NCBI GenBank assembly: GCA_023398955.1
Contig: JAEWRL010000057.1
Span: 1-24,158, forward strand
Length of the DNA stretch: 24,158 nt
From: Pseudomonadota bacterium
Lineage (GTDB): Bacteria; Myxococcota_A; Polyangia; Polyangiales; Polyangiaceae
Direction of reading: 5' to 3'
Part shown: one piece after another, positions 15,791 through 23,898 of the stretch
Position numbering within the stretch: the first letter of the stretch is position 1
How the letters are laid out: each line of letters begins with the position of its first letter
Notes under the pieces: generated by a model
Told to the model about the DNA's origin: nothing
Seen by the model: only the letters and a program-made list of their open reading frames with translations
Databases searched by the model: none
Program-made: the position numbers and the translations under genes

Positions 15791-17031
15791 GACAGTACTC
15801 CCGTGGCGAAGAGATCCGCCAGGTTGCGGCTACCGGACCAGTCACGGAGCTCAGGCACTTCGGTTCCCCGGCGCACGATAGAGTAGCCCTGGGGCGCGCG
15901 CCGGAAGACCAAGGCCTCCTCCAGCCGAGCCTGCGCCAGGAAAACCGGCGAGTGAGTCGCGCAAAGCACCTGGACACTACCTACCGGGGACGAGAGCGCA
16001 TCGTAGGCAGCTTGCATGGCCAGCGGGTGTAACCCGTTCTCGGGCTCCTCGATCAGGTACACGTCATGGCTCTCCTCCGTCGCCGCAAACGAGAGAAGCG
16101 TCAGCGCCATCAGTCGAAGCGTACCGTCGGACAGGAGCCACGATGGCACCGGCGAGTCATGCGCGCCGCTGAAGGTGGCCTGCAGCACCAAGTGCTTGTC
16201 CTCTTGACGCTCGTGCACCAGCACGTCGACGAGCCCCGGAACCGCAGTAGACAGGTGCTCGACCCACTGGCGAAACAGCGACGGATCCCGCTCTTGGAGC
16301 TCACGGGCGGCGTGGGGCAGGTTCGAGCCGTCCAGGTTCAGACGAACCGGCGCCCCCGGCGGCGACGATGACCTCAGCTCCGCCGCGTCGAGCGCCACGG
16401 TGCGCACCCCGTCCCGCAACAGATCTCTCACGGCGATGCTGAGCGGAAACCGCTCGGGGTCCTCTGGCAGGCTACCGAGCGCTGCCTTTCCGGCGCCGAA
16501 CTTGAAGACGTTGTTCCATTCCGTCTTCTCATCGCGAAAGTAGTCTTTCCCCTGCTTTGTCTTCTGGACCACCTTGCGCCAGCCCCGGGGCGGCTCGTCG
16601 TGAACGGTTGGTTCCACCTCCTCGCCGAAAAGGCTCTGCTGTAGGCTGGTCCCGAGCGAGGCGTTTACCCCCGGAAGCACGAAGAGCTGCTCGCGCCATA
16701 CACGGATCCCCTCCTTGGCACGGCTGCCAAGCTCTATCTCGTAGCGCAGCCGCGCCTCGGTTCCATCATTCGCTATGCCGACCTCGACTGCCAGCGCCAC
16801 GGGACGCTCGGGGTCGAAGCAGAGCTCGCGGAAATCCGGCGTGCGGCTTCCAAGCATCTTCTCTACAGCTTGAGGAGCGCCGAGCTCAAGGACGTCGGCT
16901 ATCAGCTGCAGAGCACCCAGGAACGTGCTTTTCCCCGTTGCATTCTGGCCCACCAACACGTGAAACGGCCGGAGGTCGACACGATTGGCGGCGAGCATCC
17001 GGAAGTTCGAGGTCTGTACGGTACGGATCAT
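15787..17031 (-). CDS. RecF/OLD-like AAA_21 ATPase of a two-gene defence module
   Basis: A 414-residue SMC/ABC-type ATPase. Walker A is VGQNATGKST (about 27-36), near the N-terminus as in RecF, OLD and the AAA_13/15/21 families. The signature is LLSDGTLRLMAL (about 299-310), Walker B VYLIEEPENGLHP (about 324-336) and the H-loop ATHSP (about 358-362). The protein ends shortly after the H-loop, so there is no fused TOPRIM domain. The separate downstream gene (15101-15790) may supply it. This layout, AAA_21 ATPase plus a small separate effector with overlapping genes, matches the logic of PARIS, AbiL-type and related abortive-infection pairs. The gene begins 92 bp after the subtilisin gene on the same strand and may share its transcript. 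Confidence 0.82.
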   Translation of the reverse strand: MIRTVQTSNFRMLAANRVDLRPFHVLVGQNATGKSTFLGALQLIADVLELGAPQAVEKMLGSRTPDFRELCFDPERPVALAVEVGIANDGTEARLRYEIELGSRAKEGIRVWREQLFVLPGVNASLGTSLQQSLFGEEVEPTVHDEPPRGWRKVVQKTKQGKDYFRDEKTEWNNVFKFGAGKAALGSLPEDPERFPLSIAVRDLLRDGVRTVALDAAELRSSSPPGAPVRLNLDGSNLPHAARELQERDPSLFRQWVEHLSTAVPGLVDVLVHERQEDKHLVLQATFSGAHDSPVPSWLLSDGTLRLMALTLLSFAATEESHDVYLIEEPENGLHPLAMQAAYDALSSPVGSVQVLCATHSPVFLAQARLEEALVFRRAPQGYSIVRRGTEVPELRDWSGSRNLADLFATGVLS

Positions 17032-17123
17032 CGAGGCCCCATTGTGCCACGAACCGGCATAGGGGGCCTATCCTTTGGCCAAGAGGCTCCTCGGGCGCTG
17101 GATGGCGGCGAGTATCGAACGCT

Positions 17124-19685
17124 TCACCGCACCCGCGCTGGCACGAGCACCCGCTGCTCCACCCGCGCCCGTACTTCCTCGTAGATGGGCAGGTCCGTGC
17201 CACGCTCCACTTCCAAGGTCACAGCGAGCCCGTAGGCTACCGGATCCGCTAGCGTCCCGCCATCCTCCGCGCAATTGACGAAGAGTTCGAACTCGTCTCG
17301 ATCCGCGACGTTCATGACTGCTCTGGAACGTTCCAGTACGATGTGCTGAACGGTACCTCGGGTTGTCGCGTCGCTGTGCACCTGACAGGCTCTCACGCCG
17401 AGCGGCGTTGTCTTTGCTTGCGGCAGCTCGAGTCCAAGGCGCGCAATGCGGTACTGCCGATGGCCGCAGTTGATGGGGGAAAGCCATGCGAGCGTGACGG
17501 TCAACCGACGCCACCCGCCGAATAGATGCATCGAGGCCGGGATCGGGACACGGTGCCGGATACGCGTGCTAGGACCGATCCGCCCCCCACCTACGGCGGA
17601 TGCTCGCTCGGGGGCGCATCCTAGACCACGCTCGCCGCGCAGAACTCCGTAGCCGAACAAACCCGCCAGCTCATCCTTGGCTCGACTTGGATCAATCCAG
17701 TCGCCGAGGGTACTCTTTGCAAATGCGAAGGCCTCGGGCTGCCATTCCGCCGTGTGAACCAGCAGCGTCTTGATGAGCAGCGCCAGCGGCAGCTCACGAA
17801 GCCACGCGCCTTGGCCGCCTCGAGAGATGACATCCTCGAGTGTCCGTGCGTACAGCCCGCCCAACCGGGAAGTCAGGGCCGCCGCATTGCTGGTCCCTGC
17901 AAGTCGAGTGGTGGTCCTGGAGCCGACGCTCGCCGGAGTGGCTACCAGATGACCGACGCTTTGGCGGCCTAGCACGGTCCAAGGCGAATCGGCAGTGGGT
18001 AGCCGCGGCTGGTACAACTGCCGCCCGCCTGCCATGAGGACGTCGGGCTTCACACTGCGTCGATATCCGCGGCCGAGCGCCGAGTACGCCGCCGGAAGAT
18101 CGGCCCGACGGGGCATGGGTACGGCGTTGGCAGGTAGCGGCCCCGTCGACGGGTCCAAGCCGACGGCTCCAACGGTGATTGCATTCAAAGACTCCGCAGG
18201 ACTGAGCAGGCGGCGGTGGCATCTGTTCGCGAACAGGTACTTGAGCAGCTCACCGTCATCCTGGCATCCGCACGGCAGATCGTCGCAATGGTTTCCGGCA
18301 CTCACGACGAAGAGGACATCATGCTTCCAAGACAGCCAATCCAACAGGCGCGCCAGTGGGCTTGATTCCAGAAGGAAGGGACGGCCTTGATCGCCCACGG
18401 AGAGGTTGATGATCTTCACAGTTGGCGCCACTGGTCCGCCTGGAACGTCGTGTGCGAGCATTCGCCTCACTGCTTCGTGAATCAAGTCCAACCACAAACG
18501 TCCACGCGGCGGGCTCTCCTGGACCCGTCCGCAAGGGTCCCGCTCGGGTTTCAGGATCGGCCTGACGTACACGGGTTCGGGTAGAGGAGGTTCAGTTAGG
18601 TCCTGTCCACCACGAACAATCAGGGACGCCATCGCCGTCCCGTGCTTGCGCTCCGACACCTGGTACGACGCGCCCCAATCGTCCGGATCATCGACGACCA
18701 GGCAGCCCCGGAGATGGGGGTGATTCTCCACCGGCAGACCATCCAACAAGGCAACAACGGGCTTGCCCGTGGCCGGTCCGGTAGGGACTGCCCGTGGTCC
18801 CTCCACAATGCTCGCCGCGTCGATGCTGGTAGCACACTGCGGCGTCGCGCGTATCAGATAGATATCGTCAATCTGCAGCCACTCGACGTCCCCATCGAGC
18901 AGCGCTTCCAACTGTCCGTGAGGCAGTTCCACCAGCATGGCGTGATAGTGAATCTCTGGAATCACGGCGGTATCGAGCACTGTACCACCGCTGGCTTCCA
19001 CGGCGGTCCGGAGACGCGCCTCGGTCCGAGTCCGGTGTGGAGCGGACCGCGGCCACAACTCGACTTCTACAGGCACCACGCGCTGAGGATCTATCGGCTC
19101 GAGTGCGTCCCGCAAAAGGTCAGCCTCACGGAGCCGATCTCGCGCCCCCCAGCGGCGAATGCTCACCAGGCATCGGAAGATCGCAGACCAATGCCCCAGC
19201 CCAGTGGGCATTCTGGAGGTCGCCTTGTACGTCTCCCAGCTCGACAGCAGCTGCCGGAGCGCGGCCTGATTGAACATGACCATGTACACGAATCGCTTGA
19301 TCGTTTGCGTTCCTTTCGGGACACGGGGTCGCATTCGCTTCCCTCTCCGCACTTTCTTGAAGTCGTCATCCTCCGGAACCCAATCCTCGTAGTCCAACAA
19401 CCACTCGAGCTCTGGATGCTGCGCCACCGCATCGAAGAACTCATCGGGACGCCCGTTGGTTTCGAAGACGAGTACATGCTCGGGCCCCGCACCCAACGCC
19501 GAGCTGGACAATTCGGCCCGGTGCGCATCGAGCACTCGCCGTAGTTCCTGGAACTCCGGTTCGAGTCGCTCGATCTGACGCTTCTTCGTGGGATTGCCTG
19601 GACCACCGCGCATCGATGGCTTCTGCACGGGCGGGACAGCCTCACCCGGCGGCAGCGCCAGAATCGGATACTCCCCCTCGGCCAT
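17124..19685 (-). CDS. ietS: Subtilisin-like (S8) serine protease, IetS-type
   Basis: An 853-residue protein with no signal peptide, so it acts in the cytosol. The S8 triad is visible: Asp315 in VVALLDGLPVENH, His348 in SERKHGTAMASL and Ser599 in LAGTSNAAAL, with the oxyanion Asn465 in VVSAGNH. Residues 1-300 are a long N-terminal region of unknown fold, including a basic stretch (DFKKVRRGKRMRPRVPKG). Residues about 650-853 are a C-terminal beta-rich domain. The start ATG lies 3 bp after the stop of the AAA ATPase gene. The AAA ATPase plus S8 protease pair is the layout of IetAS, described first as a plasmid stability and incompatibility pair in Agrobacterium and later as an anti-phage system. 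Presumably the ATPase controls access to the protease. The substrate is unknown. Confidence 0.82.
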   Translation of the reverse strand: MAEGEYPILALPPGEAVPPVQKPSMRGGPGNPTKKRQIERLEPEFQELRRVLDAHRAELSSSALGAGPEHVLVFETNGRPDEFFDAVAQHPELEWLLDYEDWVPEDDDFKKVRRGKRMRPRVPKGTQTIKRFVYMVMFNQAALRQLLSSWETYKATSRMPTGLGHWSAIFRCLVSIRRWGARDRLREADLLRDALEPIDPQRVVPVEVELWPRSAPHRTRTEARLRTAVEASGGTVLDTAVIPEIHYHAMLVELPHGQLEALLDGDVEWLQIDDIYLIRATPQCATSIDAASIVEGPRAVPTGPATGKPVVALLDGLPVENHPHLRGCLVVDDPDDWGASYQVSERKHGTAMASLIVRGGQDLTEPPLPEPVYVRPILKPERDPCGRVQESPPRGRLWLDLIHEAVRRMLAHDVPGGPVAPTVKIINLSVGDQGRPFLLESSPLARLLDWLSWKHDVLFVVSAGNHCDDLPCGCQDDGELLKYLFANRCHRRLLSPAESLNAITVGAVGLDPSTGPLPANAVPMPRRADLPAAYSALGRGYRRSVKPDVLMAGGRQLYQPRLPTADSPWTVLGRQSVGHLVATPASVGSRTTTRLAGTSNAAALTSRLGGLYARTLEDVISRGGQGAWLRELPLALLIKTLLVHTAEWQPEAFAFAKSTLGDWIDPSRAKDELAGLFGYGVLRGERGLGCAPERASAVGGGRIGPSTRIRHRVPIPASMHLFGGWRRLTVTLAWLSPINCGHRQYRIARLGLELPQAKTTPLGVRACQVHSDATTRGTVQHIVLERSRAVMNVADRDEFELFVNCAEDGGTLADPVAYGLAVTLEVERGTDLPIYEEVRARVEQRVLVPARVR

Positions 19686-19688
19686 CGC

Positions 19689-20660
19689 TCAACCTCGTGC
19701 CGCTGCTCTCGAGCTCCACTGATTCAGAACCGTACGCGCGATTGCCCTGACTTTCGGGGCTGGCCCGGCCAAGACGACACGCCGGTGAATGTCCAGACAG
19801 AACTCCTCGAGCTCTGCATAGCTAAGCCCATTCAACCGAGTCGTGATTGCCTTCTCGCCGAGGAACAACCTAAGCCCGCTCCGCTCCTCGAAGCGCCTGA
19901 TCCACCGAACCACGTCTGCCGGCCCAGGCTGGGGCAAGTGGGCCCGGATTTGAAACCGGCGCCACACCGCACGATCCAGCAGCTCGGGATGGTTGCTCGC
20001 TGCGATCACCACGACGTACGAGGGGAGGGAATCGATCTGCATCAACAGGGAGTTGACGACGCGCTTGATCTCGCCCGTCTCGTGTTCGTCGCCCCGTTCC
20101 TTGCCGACCGCGTCGAACTCATCAAAGAAAAGGACGCACTGCCGTGTTCGCGCATGGTCGAAGACACGCCCCAACCTAGAGGCCGTTTCGCCGAGAAAGC
20201 TCCCTACCACGGCGTCGTACCGAACCCGTAGAAGAGGGACCGCGAGCTCGCCACCGATGGCCTCCGCCAGTGAGGTCTTGCCGTTACCAGGTGGACCTAG
20301 CAGCAATACCGCACGCCGCGGCTCGAGACCGTAGGACCGCAAGAGCTCACTTCGGTGCTGCTCTTCCACGAGCTCAGCACAAGCCTTGCGGACCTCGTCA
20401 GGGAGAACGAGATCCGCAAGGGTCCGCTCGGGGTGAATCTCGTCGACAAGCGCCTCCGGCGTCGGCGAAATGGGTCGCGGAGCGGCCCCCCCTACGCTGC
20501 GCGCTTCTGGAGCCAGGAACTGTTCCAGTTGCTTTGCCACCACGTGGTGCTGCCGCCCGCGCTCGTCCGCGACCAGGGCCTCCAGAGATCGCCGAAACCC
20601 GGCTCCGTCTCCCTTGGAGCCGGCCTTCACGAGACTGAGAAGCAAGTCTGACCGGGGCAT
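19689..20660 (-). CDS. ietA: AAA+ ATPase, IetA-type
   Basis: A 323-residue classical AAA+ ATPase of the FtsH/katanin-like branch. It has Walker A LLGPPGNGKTS (about 120-130), Walker B VLFFDEFDAVG (about 176-186), sensor-1 Asn223 in VIAASNHPELLD and arginine-finger region AVWRRF (Arg234-Arg235). The lid helices follow (LSYAELEEFCLDIHRRVVLAG). The N-terminal 110 residues are helical. ATG 20660 is used and no strong SD is seen. It is the first gene of the minus-strand group and is 3 bp from the S8 protease gene, so the two are certainly co-expressed. By family knowledge it is the regulatory or unfolding partner of the IetS-type protease in an anti-phage or plasmid-stability pair. Confidence 0.85.
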   Translation of the reverse strand: MPRSDLLLSLVKAGSKGDGAGFRRSLEALVADERGRQHHVVAKQLEQFLAPEARSVGGAAPRPISPTPEALVDEIHPERTLADLVLPDEVRKACAELVEEQHRSELLRSYGLEPRRAVLLLGPPGNGKTSLAEAIGGELAVPLLRVRYDAVVGSFLGETASRLGRVFDHARTRQCVLFFDEFDAVGKERGDEHETGEIKRVVNSLLMQIDSLPSYVVVIAASNHPELLDRAVWRRFQIRAHLPQPGPADVVRWIRRFEERSGLRLFLGEKAITTRLNGLSYAELEEFCLDIHRRVVLAGPAPKVRAIARTVLNQWSSRAAARG

Positions 20661-20789
20661 CTGGGTGCCTGTTCAGTAGCACAACCCCAGGCCACCGAAC
20701 ACACCAAAGGTCCCTTGGCGGTTCAGAACCTTCCCAACGATGGATGCTCAAGTCCGCGGGGCGCGTACTCGGGCCTAGCGTCCCTGCGG

Positions 20790-20906
20790 CTAGTACCCGC
20801 TACCATCGTCTTCCTCGTCGGCAAAGCCTTCGTCCTCGTCGTCCTCGTCATCGTGGCTTGTGTTCGCGGCTAGACCTTCGCTGCGTTGGACCGCCTCTGA
20901 GGGCAC
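20790..20906 (-). pseudogene. Acidic tail fragment, in frame after the stop of the upstream small gene
   Basis: Minus-strand codons from 20906 encode 38 residues ending SHDDEDDEDEGFADEEDD then GSGY and TAG (20792-20790). The run of Asp/Glu looks like a true acidic C-terminus, not random sequence. It is in the same frame as the gene ending at 20913 and is separated from it by a single TAG plus two codons. A GTG at 20906 could start a tiny separate peptide, but there is no ribosome binding site. It may be the original C-terminus of the upstream gene, cut off by a nonsense change. Confidence 0.4.
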
Positions 20907-20912
20907 GAGGAG

Positions 20913-21227
20913 CTACTCGACGGCAGCGATGACGGATGCGTCGTCAGCGAGGCCATCGAAGGAAAGGTCGTCCTCGGCGTCGTCGCCGATGGAGAAGTAG
21001 CGAGCGGCAAGCTGGATGGGCCGGCGCTGCTCGTCGCTCGGGGCAGCCGCGCCGCGGTCGACCAGCGAGAGACAGCGGACGGCGATCCCCTTCGCTTGCT
21101 CGAGATCCAGGAACTCGTTGCGGGCCGCCTCGCGCTCGAGGAGCTCGAGGTGTTCCGCGATCCCTCGGCGGAGCTCCTCCACGGAGACGAGGGGCTCGGC
21201 CAGGAGACGGCGCAGCACGGGGCGCAC
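20913..21227 (-). CDS. Small conserved-looking hypothetical protein, probably 5'-truncated
   Basis: 104 residues from a GTG at 21227. The sequence has clear protein character: an amphipathic helical part (VSVEELRRGIAEHLELLERE, AARNEFLDLEQAKGIA) and a C-terminal block AARYFSIGDDAEDDLSFDGLADDASVI, similar to what is seen in YkvA/DUF1232-like and other small myxobacterial proteins. Coding character continues upstream of the GTG for about 20 codons (ERWTEELITRLPADV) to a TGA at 21296, without any start codon or SD. The true start has therefore probably been lost. The TAG at the end is followed in frame by an acidic tail. The gene may be a degrading copy. I do not recognise a function. It is on the same strand as the IetA-type gene but 252 bp away. 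Confidence 0.5.
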   Translation of the reverse strand: MRPVLRRLLAEPLVSVEELRRGIAEHLELLEREAARNEFLDLEQAKGIAVRCLSLVDRGAAAPSDEQRRPIQLAARYFSIGDDAEDDLSFDGLADDASVIAAVE

Positions 21228-21296
21228 GTCCGCGGGGAGTCTTGTGATGAGTTCCTCTGTCCAGCGCTCCGGCGTGTCCTGGGCGCCCCCGGTTCA

Positions 21297-21427
21297 CCGT
21301 GTTCGAGCCGAGCCTCGCCTGGCTCTTTCCGCCGCGATGCAGCCGTGGCCGCGGGTGGCCCGCTCGACGCCCAGCGATCTGGACGTCGAGCAGGGGACGC
21401 GGGCCTTCCCCGGGTGAGCCTACGGGC
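21297..21427. other. Spacer without recognisable features
   Basis: This stretch lies between the small hypothetical gene and the 3' end of the metalloprotease gene. I find no start codon with an SD, no hairpin with a T-run and no repeat. Confidence 0.5.
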
Positions 21428-23038
21428 TCAATGGTACTGGAAGGCCTGCCACTTGTAGCCCGTCGATGTGTCGTGGCAGAGGAAGTCGCTGACGCCGTTG
21501 TCGTCGAAGTCGCCGAGCAGGAACTGCCCGGTGCTGTGGCTGCACCAGTTCATCTGCCACTCTCTCGACGTTCCAACGAACCGGTTGGTGAAGTTCGTCG
21601 TGGCAAAGGCGAGCTTCTTGTAGCCGCTTTGTGGGTTGTGGCAGACGAGATCCTCTCGACCGTCGCCGTTCATGTCGGCGATGAGAAACTGCCCGCCTGA
21701 GCCGTAACAGAACCCGTCGAAGTAGGTCGAGTTCGTGCCAGCAAAGCCGCCGTTGAAGGCGTAGTCGATCCACACGTTGCCGTCCGCAACGTCCTGACAC
21801 ACGATGTCGTCCTCGCCGTCACCGTCCACGTCTCCTATGTGGAGCCGCCCGTTCGAGTGGGTGCACCAATCCAGATCCTGGGACCAATCGGTGCCGTCGA
21901 GCCCGTCGCTCCGGTAGTCGATCCAGATGTAGCCGCTGTAGCTATAGCCGCTGGACTTGTCGTGACAGAGGGTATCGTCCTTACCGTCTCCGTCGAAGTC
22001 TCCCACGTAGAGCTTGCCCGTCGGATGGGAGCACCAGTTGATGTTGGAGTAGGTGTGATTCGTCGATTCGTTGAAGGCTCCGCTCGAATTGGCCCACAGG
22101 ATGTCCTTGTCGCCCTGGGACTTGTCGTGGCAGAGCATATCGTCGCGCCCATCGCCGTTGAAGTCGCCGATGTGGAGCTCGTCGTTGGAGCCCGCGCACC
22201 AGCCGGTGGCCCGTGACCAGGAGCTCGACCCCAGAATCCCTTGCGAGCTCGTGTAGGTGATCCACTTGTTGCCGTTGGCCACGTCGTGGCACAGAAGATC
22301 GCGGTTGCCGTCGCCGTTGAAATCCCCAACGAAAAGGCGCCCGTTGGCGTGAGAACACCAGCCACCGCCCCACTCCTCGCGCAGATTGCACTCGGACGCG
22401 CTCGGGTTGGCGACGCAATAGATCTCCTGCACTCCCCGGATGTCGTCTGACTGCAGCGTCGTGAACCCTGTGCCGTTCGACACAGAGCGACCGCACATCA
22501 CCGACTCGGGCTGACCGGGCAGGCACCCCGTGTGGCCTTGCCAATAAGTGTCGTGCAAGCCGAACACGTGTCCCATCTCGTGAAGCAGATCGTGAGTGCT
22601 GGGATACTGGCTGAGCTCGACCCTGATATAGCCGTTCGGCTGGGTTACCAGGTGCCCTCCGGCTCCGGTGTTCCAGATGATGTCGATGTCGGGCTGGTCA
22701 TGGCAGGTCGACCCGCTGTGAAAGTAGATGTCGCTGGAATCGAACGAGGGCGGAGAGACAGCGGCGCCTTTTGCCGCGTTGATCCACGGCATCATCGCGT
22801 TGATAATGCTCTGTTTGCGCTGATTGAAGTTGGAAGAGGTGACGTTGGACCCCGTCAAGCAGACGATGATTGTGTCTTCCATCGCAATGCGGTCCATGAG
22901 GTAGTTCGGATTCATGCTGAACCCCTTGAACTCCTGCGTTTCAGTGGCGATTGCCGACTCGTCATCCACCTCCGCCATGCAGCCCGACAGCATCCCCGTC
23001 AGTGCGCACCCCGTTGCAAACCGTTGCCAGTTCTTCAT
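21428..23038 (-). CDS. Secreted metzincin-type metalloprotease lipoprotein with FG-GAP/VCBS repeats
   Basis: A 536-residue protein. ATG 23038 is preferred over an in-frame ATG at 23065 because AGAGAGGA lies just before it and the protein then opens with a lipoprotein signal (MLSGC, Cys20). The catalytic domain (about 40-215) holds the zinc motif HEMGHVFGLH (153-162; His153, Glu154, His157, His162) and a Met-turn in ESVMCG (Met181), both typical of metzincins. Residues about 220-520 contain six repeats of the form G-x-L-x-x-GDFNGDGxxDLLCHD, calcium-binding FG-GAP/VCBS blades. Each carries conserved Cys and Trp-Cys (WCSH) positions that may form disulphides. It is probably anchored or released at the cell surface. 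Its catalytic substrate is unknown. It appears unrelated to the neighbouring defence genes. Confidence 0.85.
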   Translation of the reverse strand: MKNWQRFATGCALTGMLSGCMAEVDDESAIATETQEFKGFSMNPNYLMDRIAMEDTIIVCLTGSNVTSSNFNQRKQSIINAMMPWINAAKGAAVSPPSFDSSDIYFHSGSTCHDQPDIDIIWNTGAGGHLVTQPNGYIRVELSQYPSTHDLLHEMGHVFGLHDTYWQGHTGCLPGQPESVMCGRSVSNGTGFTTLQSDDIRGVQEIYCVANPSASECNLREEWGGGWCSHANGRLFVGDFNGDGNRDLLCHDVANGNKWITYTSSQGILGSSSWSRATGWCAGSNDELHIGDFNGDGRDDMLCHDKSQGDKDILWANSSGAFNESTNHTYSNINWCSHPTGKLYVGDFDGDGKDDTLCHDKSSGYSYSGYIWIDYRSDGLDGTDWSQDLDWCTHSNGRLHIGDVDGDGEDDIVCQDVADGNVWIDYAFNGGFAGTNSTYFDGFCYGSGGQFLIADMNGDGREDLVCHNPQSGYKKLAFATTNFTNRFVGTSREWQMNWCSHSTGQFLLGDFDDNGVSDFLCHDTSTGYKWQAFQYH

Positions 23039-23193
23039 AGTTCTGTCCTCTCTTGGAATGATCATCCCGCTCGGAACAACAGCCTGGGTTCGTCGTTGTC
23101 GTCGGCCGCCGCACTCGAGGCGCGCGGTTCATGAAGGTATCTCTCCCAACCCGTTGTTCCCTGCGTGTGAGCGTTACACGAGAGGAGCGCCCC
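23039..23193. promoter_or_regulatory. Upstream region of the metalloprotease gene
   Basis: The minus-strand leader contains the SD AGAGAGGA immediately before the start at 23038. Farther upstream I see no convincing -35/-10 pair, dyad or riboswitch, so only the ribosome binding site is supported. Confidence 0.35.
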
Positions 23194-23228
23194 GCGGCAA
23201 GCGGCAAGCGGCAAGCGGCAAGCGGAAA
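23194..23228. repeat. Heptanucleotide tandem repeat
   Basis: Four perfect copies of GCGGCAA and one variant (GCGGAAA) lie end to end in the intergenic region upstream of the metalloprotease gene. A 7-bp unit would shift frame if translated, so it is a simple sequence repeat that can vary in length by slippage. Confidence 0.88.
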
Positions 23229-23489
23229 AGTGACGGGGCTCCGCTCAAACGAGGCTCACGAATGCCACGGTGAATGGAGCGTCATTGCGCGACCTCGCGG
23301 CTGCGGGAGGCTCGTGTGCGCCGACTCGCGAGGCGCGTTGGAGCGGTCTGGGCGGCAGGCGGGCTTGGGCCCCCTGCCTTTCTCGGGGCCCGACATCATC
23401 CAAGGCCTGTCGTTCGAGCCTCGGATCAATGCGGGTTCGTGAGCGGTACGTACAGCCTTCTTGACTCCTGTGCCCCATCTGGCTTCAGC
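23229..23489. other. Intergenic stretch with no supported gene
   Basis: Short frames exist on both strands, but none has a ribosome binding site or recognisable domain. Together with the elements that follow, this looks like accumulated debris from mobile-element activity. Confidence 0.45.
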
Positions 23490-23534
23490 GCTCGGGAGAA
23501 ATGACCCAGGTATGCTCGCGAGAAATGACCCAGG
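23490..23534. mobile_element. Possible remnant of an IS21-like element end (two 21-bp direct repeats)
   Basis: GCTCGGGAGAAATGACCCAGG (23490-23510) and GCTCGCGAGAAATGACCCAGG (23514-23534) differ at one base and are offset by 24 bp. Short repeated sites of this kind (multiple copies of a TGGGTCATTTCTC-like box, minus-strand sense) are the form of the transposase-binding ends of IS21-type elements. No transposase gene and no second end are in the window, so only a remnant can be claimed. Confidence 0.5.
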
Positions 23535-23662
23535 CTTGGCGCGTGCTTGGCAGAAGCGAACCACGCGATGGACGAGAGCTCACATTCTCGGCAGACGACC
23601 GTTGACGAGCTACGCCAGATGTAATGTTCGGTCGAGGTTCGACGTTTGGAGTCCAGCGGCGC

Positions 23663-23678
23663 GTTGGCGCGCGCCAAC
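23663..23678. repeat. Perfect 16-bp palindrome
   Basis: GTTGGCGCGCGCCAAC reads the same on both strands. It lies in a gene-free stretch between the IS-like repeats and copy B of the direct repeat. It could be a protein binding site, a hairpin or the edge of an element. Nothing around it decides which. Confidence 0.6.
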
Positions 23679-23770
23679 AGCCGGCTACCCGGTGAGGCGG
23701 CTGTGGATAGCGCACAACCAGGGACCGAGTTCGGGCGCCCCTGAGGAACGGGCACGCTCGAGAGTCAAAG

Positions 23771-23847
23771 CGCGGCCCTGGCGCAGACGCTCGGCGGACA
23801 GAGCCGTCGCGGCACCGCGCCTGCGCCCGCGGGTACGAAGCAAGCCG
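23771..23847 (+). repeat. Direct repeat, copy B (partner at 7360-7437)
   Basis: This is the right-hand copy of the diverged repeat described at 7360-7437: blocks of 16, 18 and 8 identical bases in the same order. In one frame it reads ALAQTLGGQSRRGTAPAPAG, ending at a TGA (about 23878), which suggests the repeat family may derive from the 3' end of a gene. Confidence 0.72.
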
Positions 23848-23898
23848 GCGGCGCCGCCGTCCCAATCCGAGGGGGCTGAGCAACCGTTGTTGCCGCGC

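Noticed and set aside
20740..20935. Plus-strand short gene starting near 20744
   Set aside because: It has no SD and a low-complexity product, and it lies opposite the acidic minus-strand tail.
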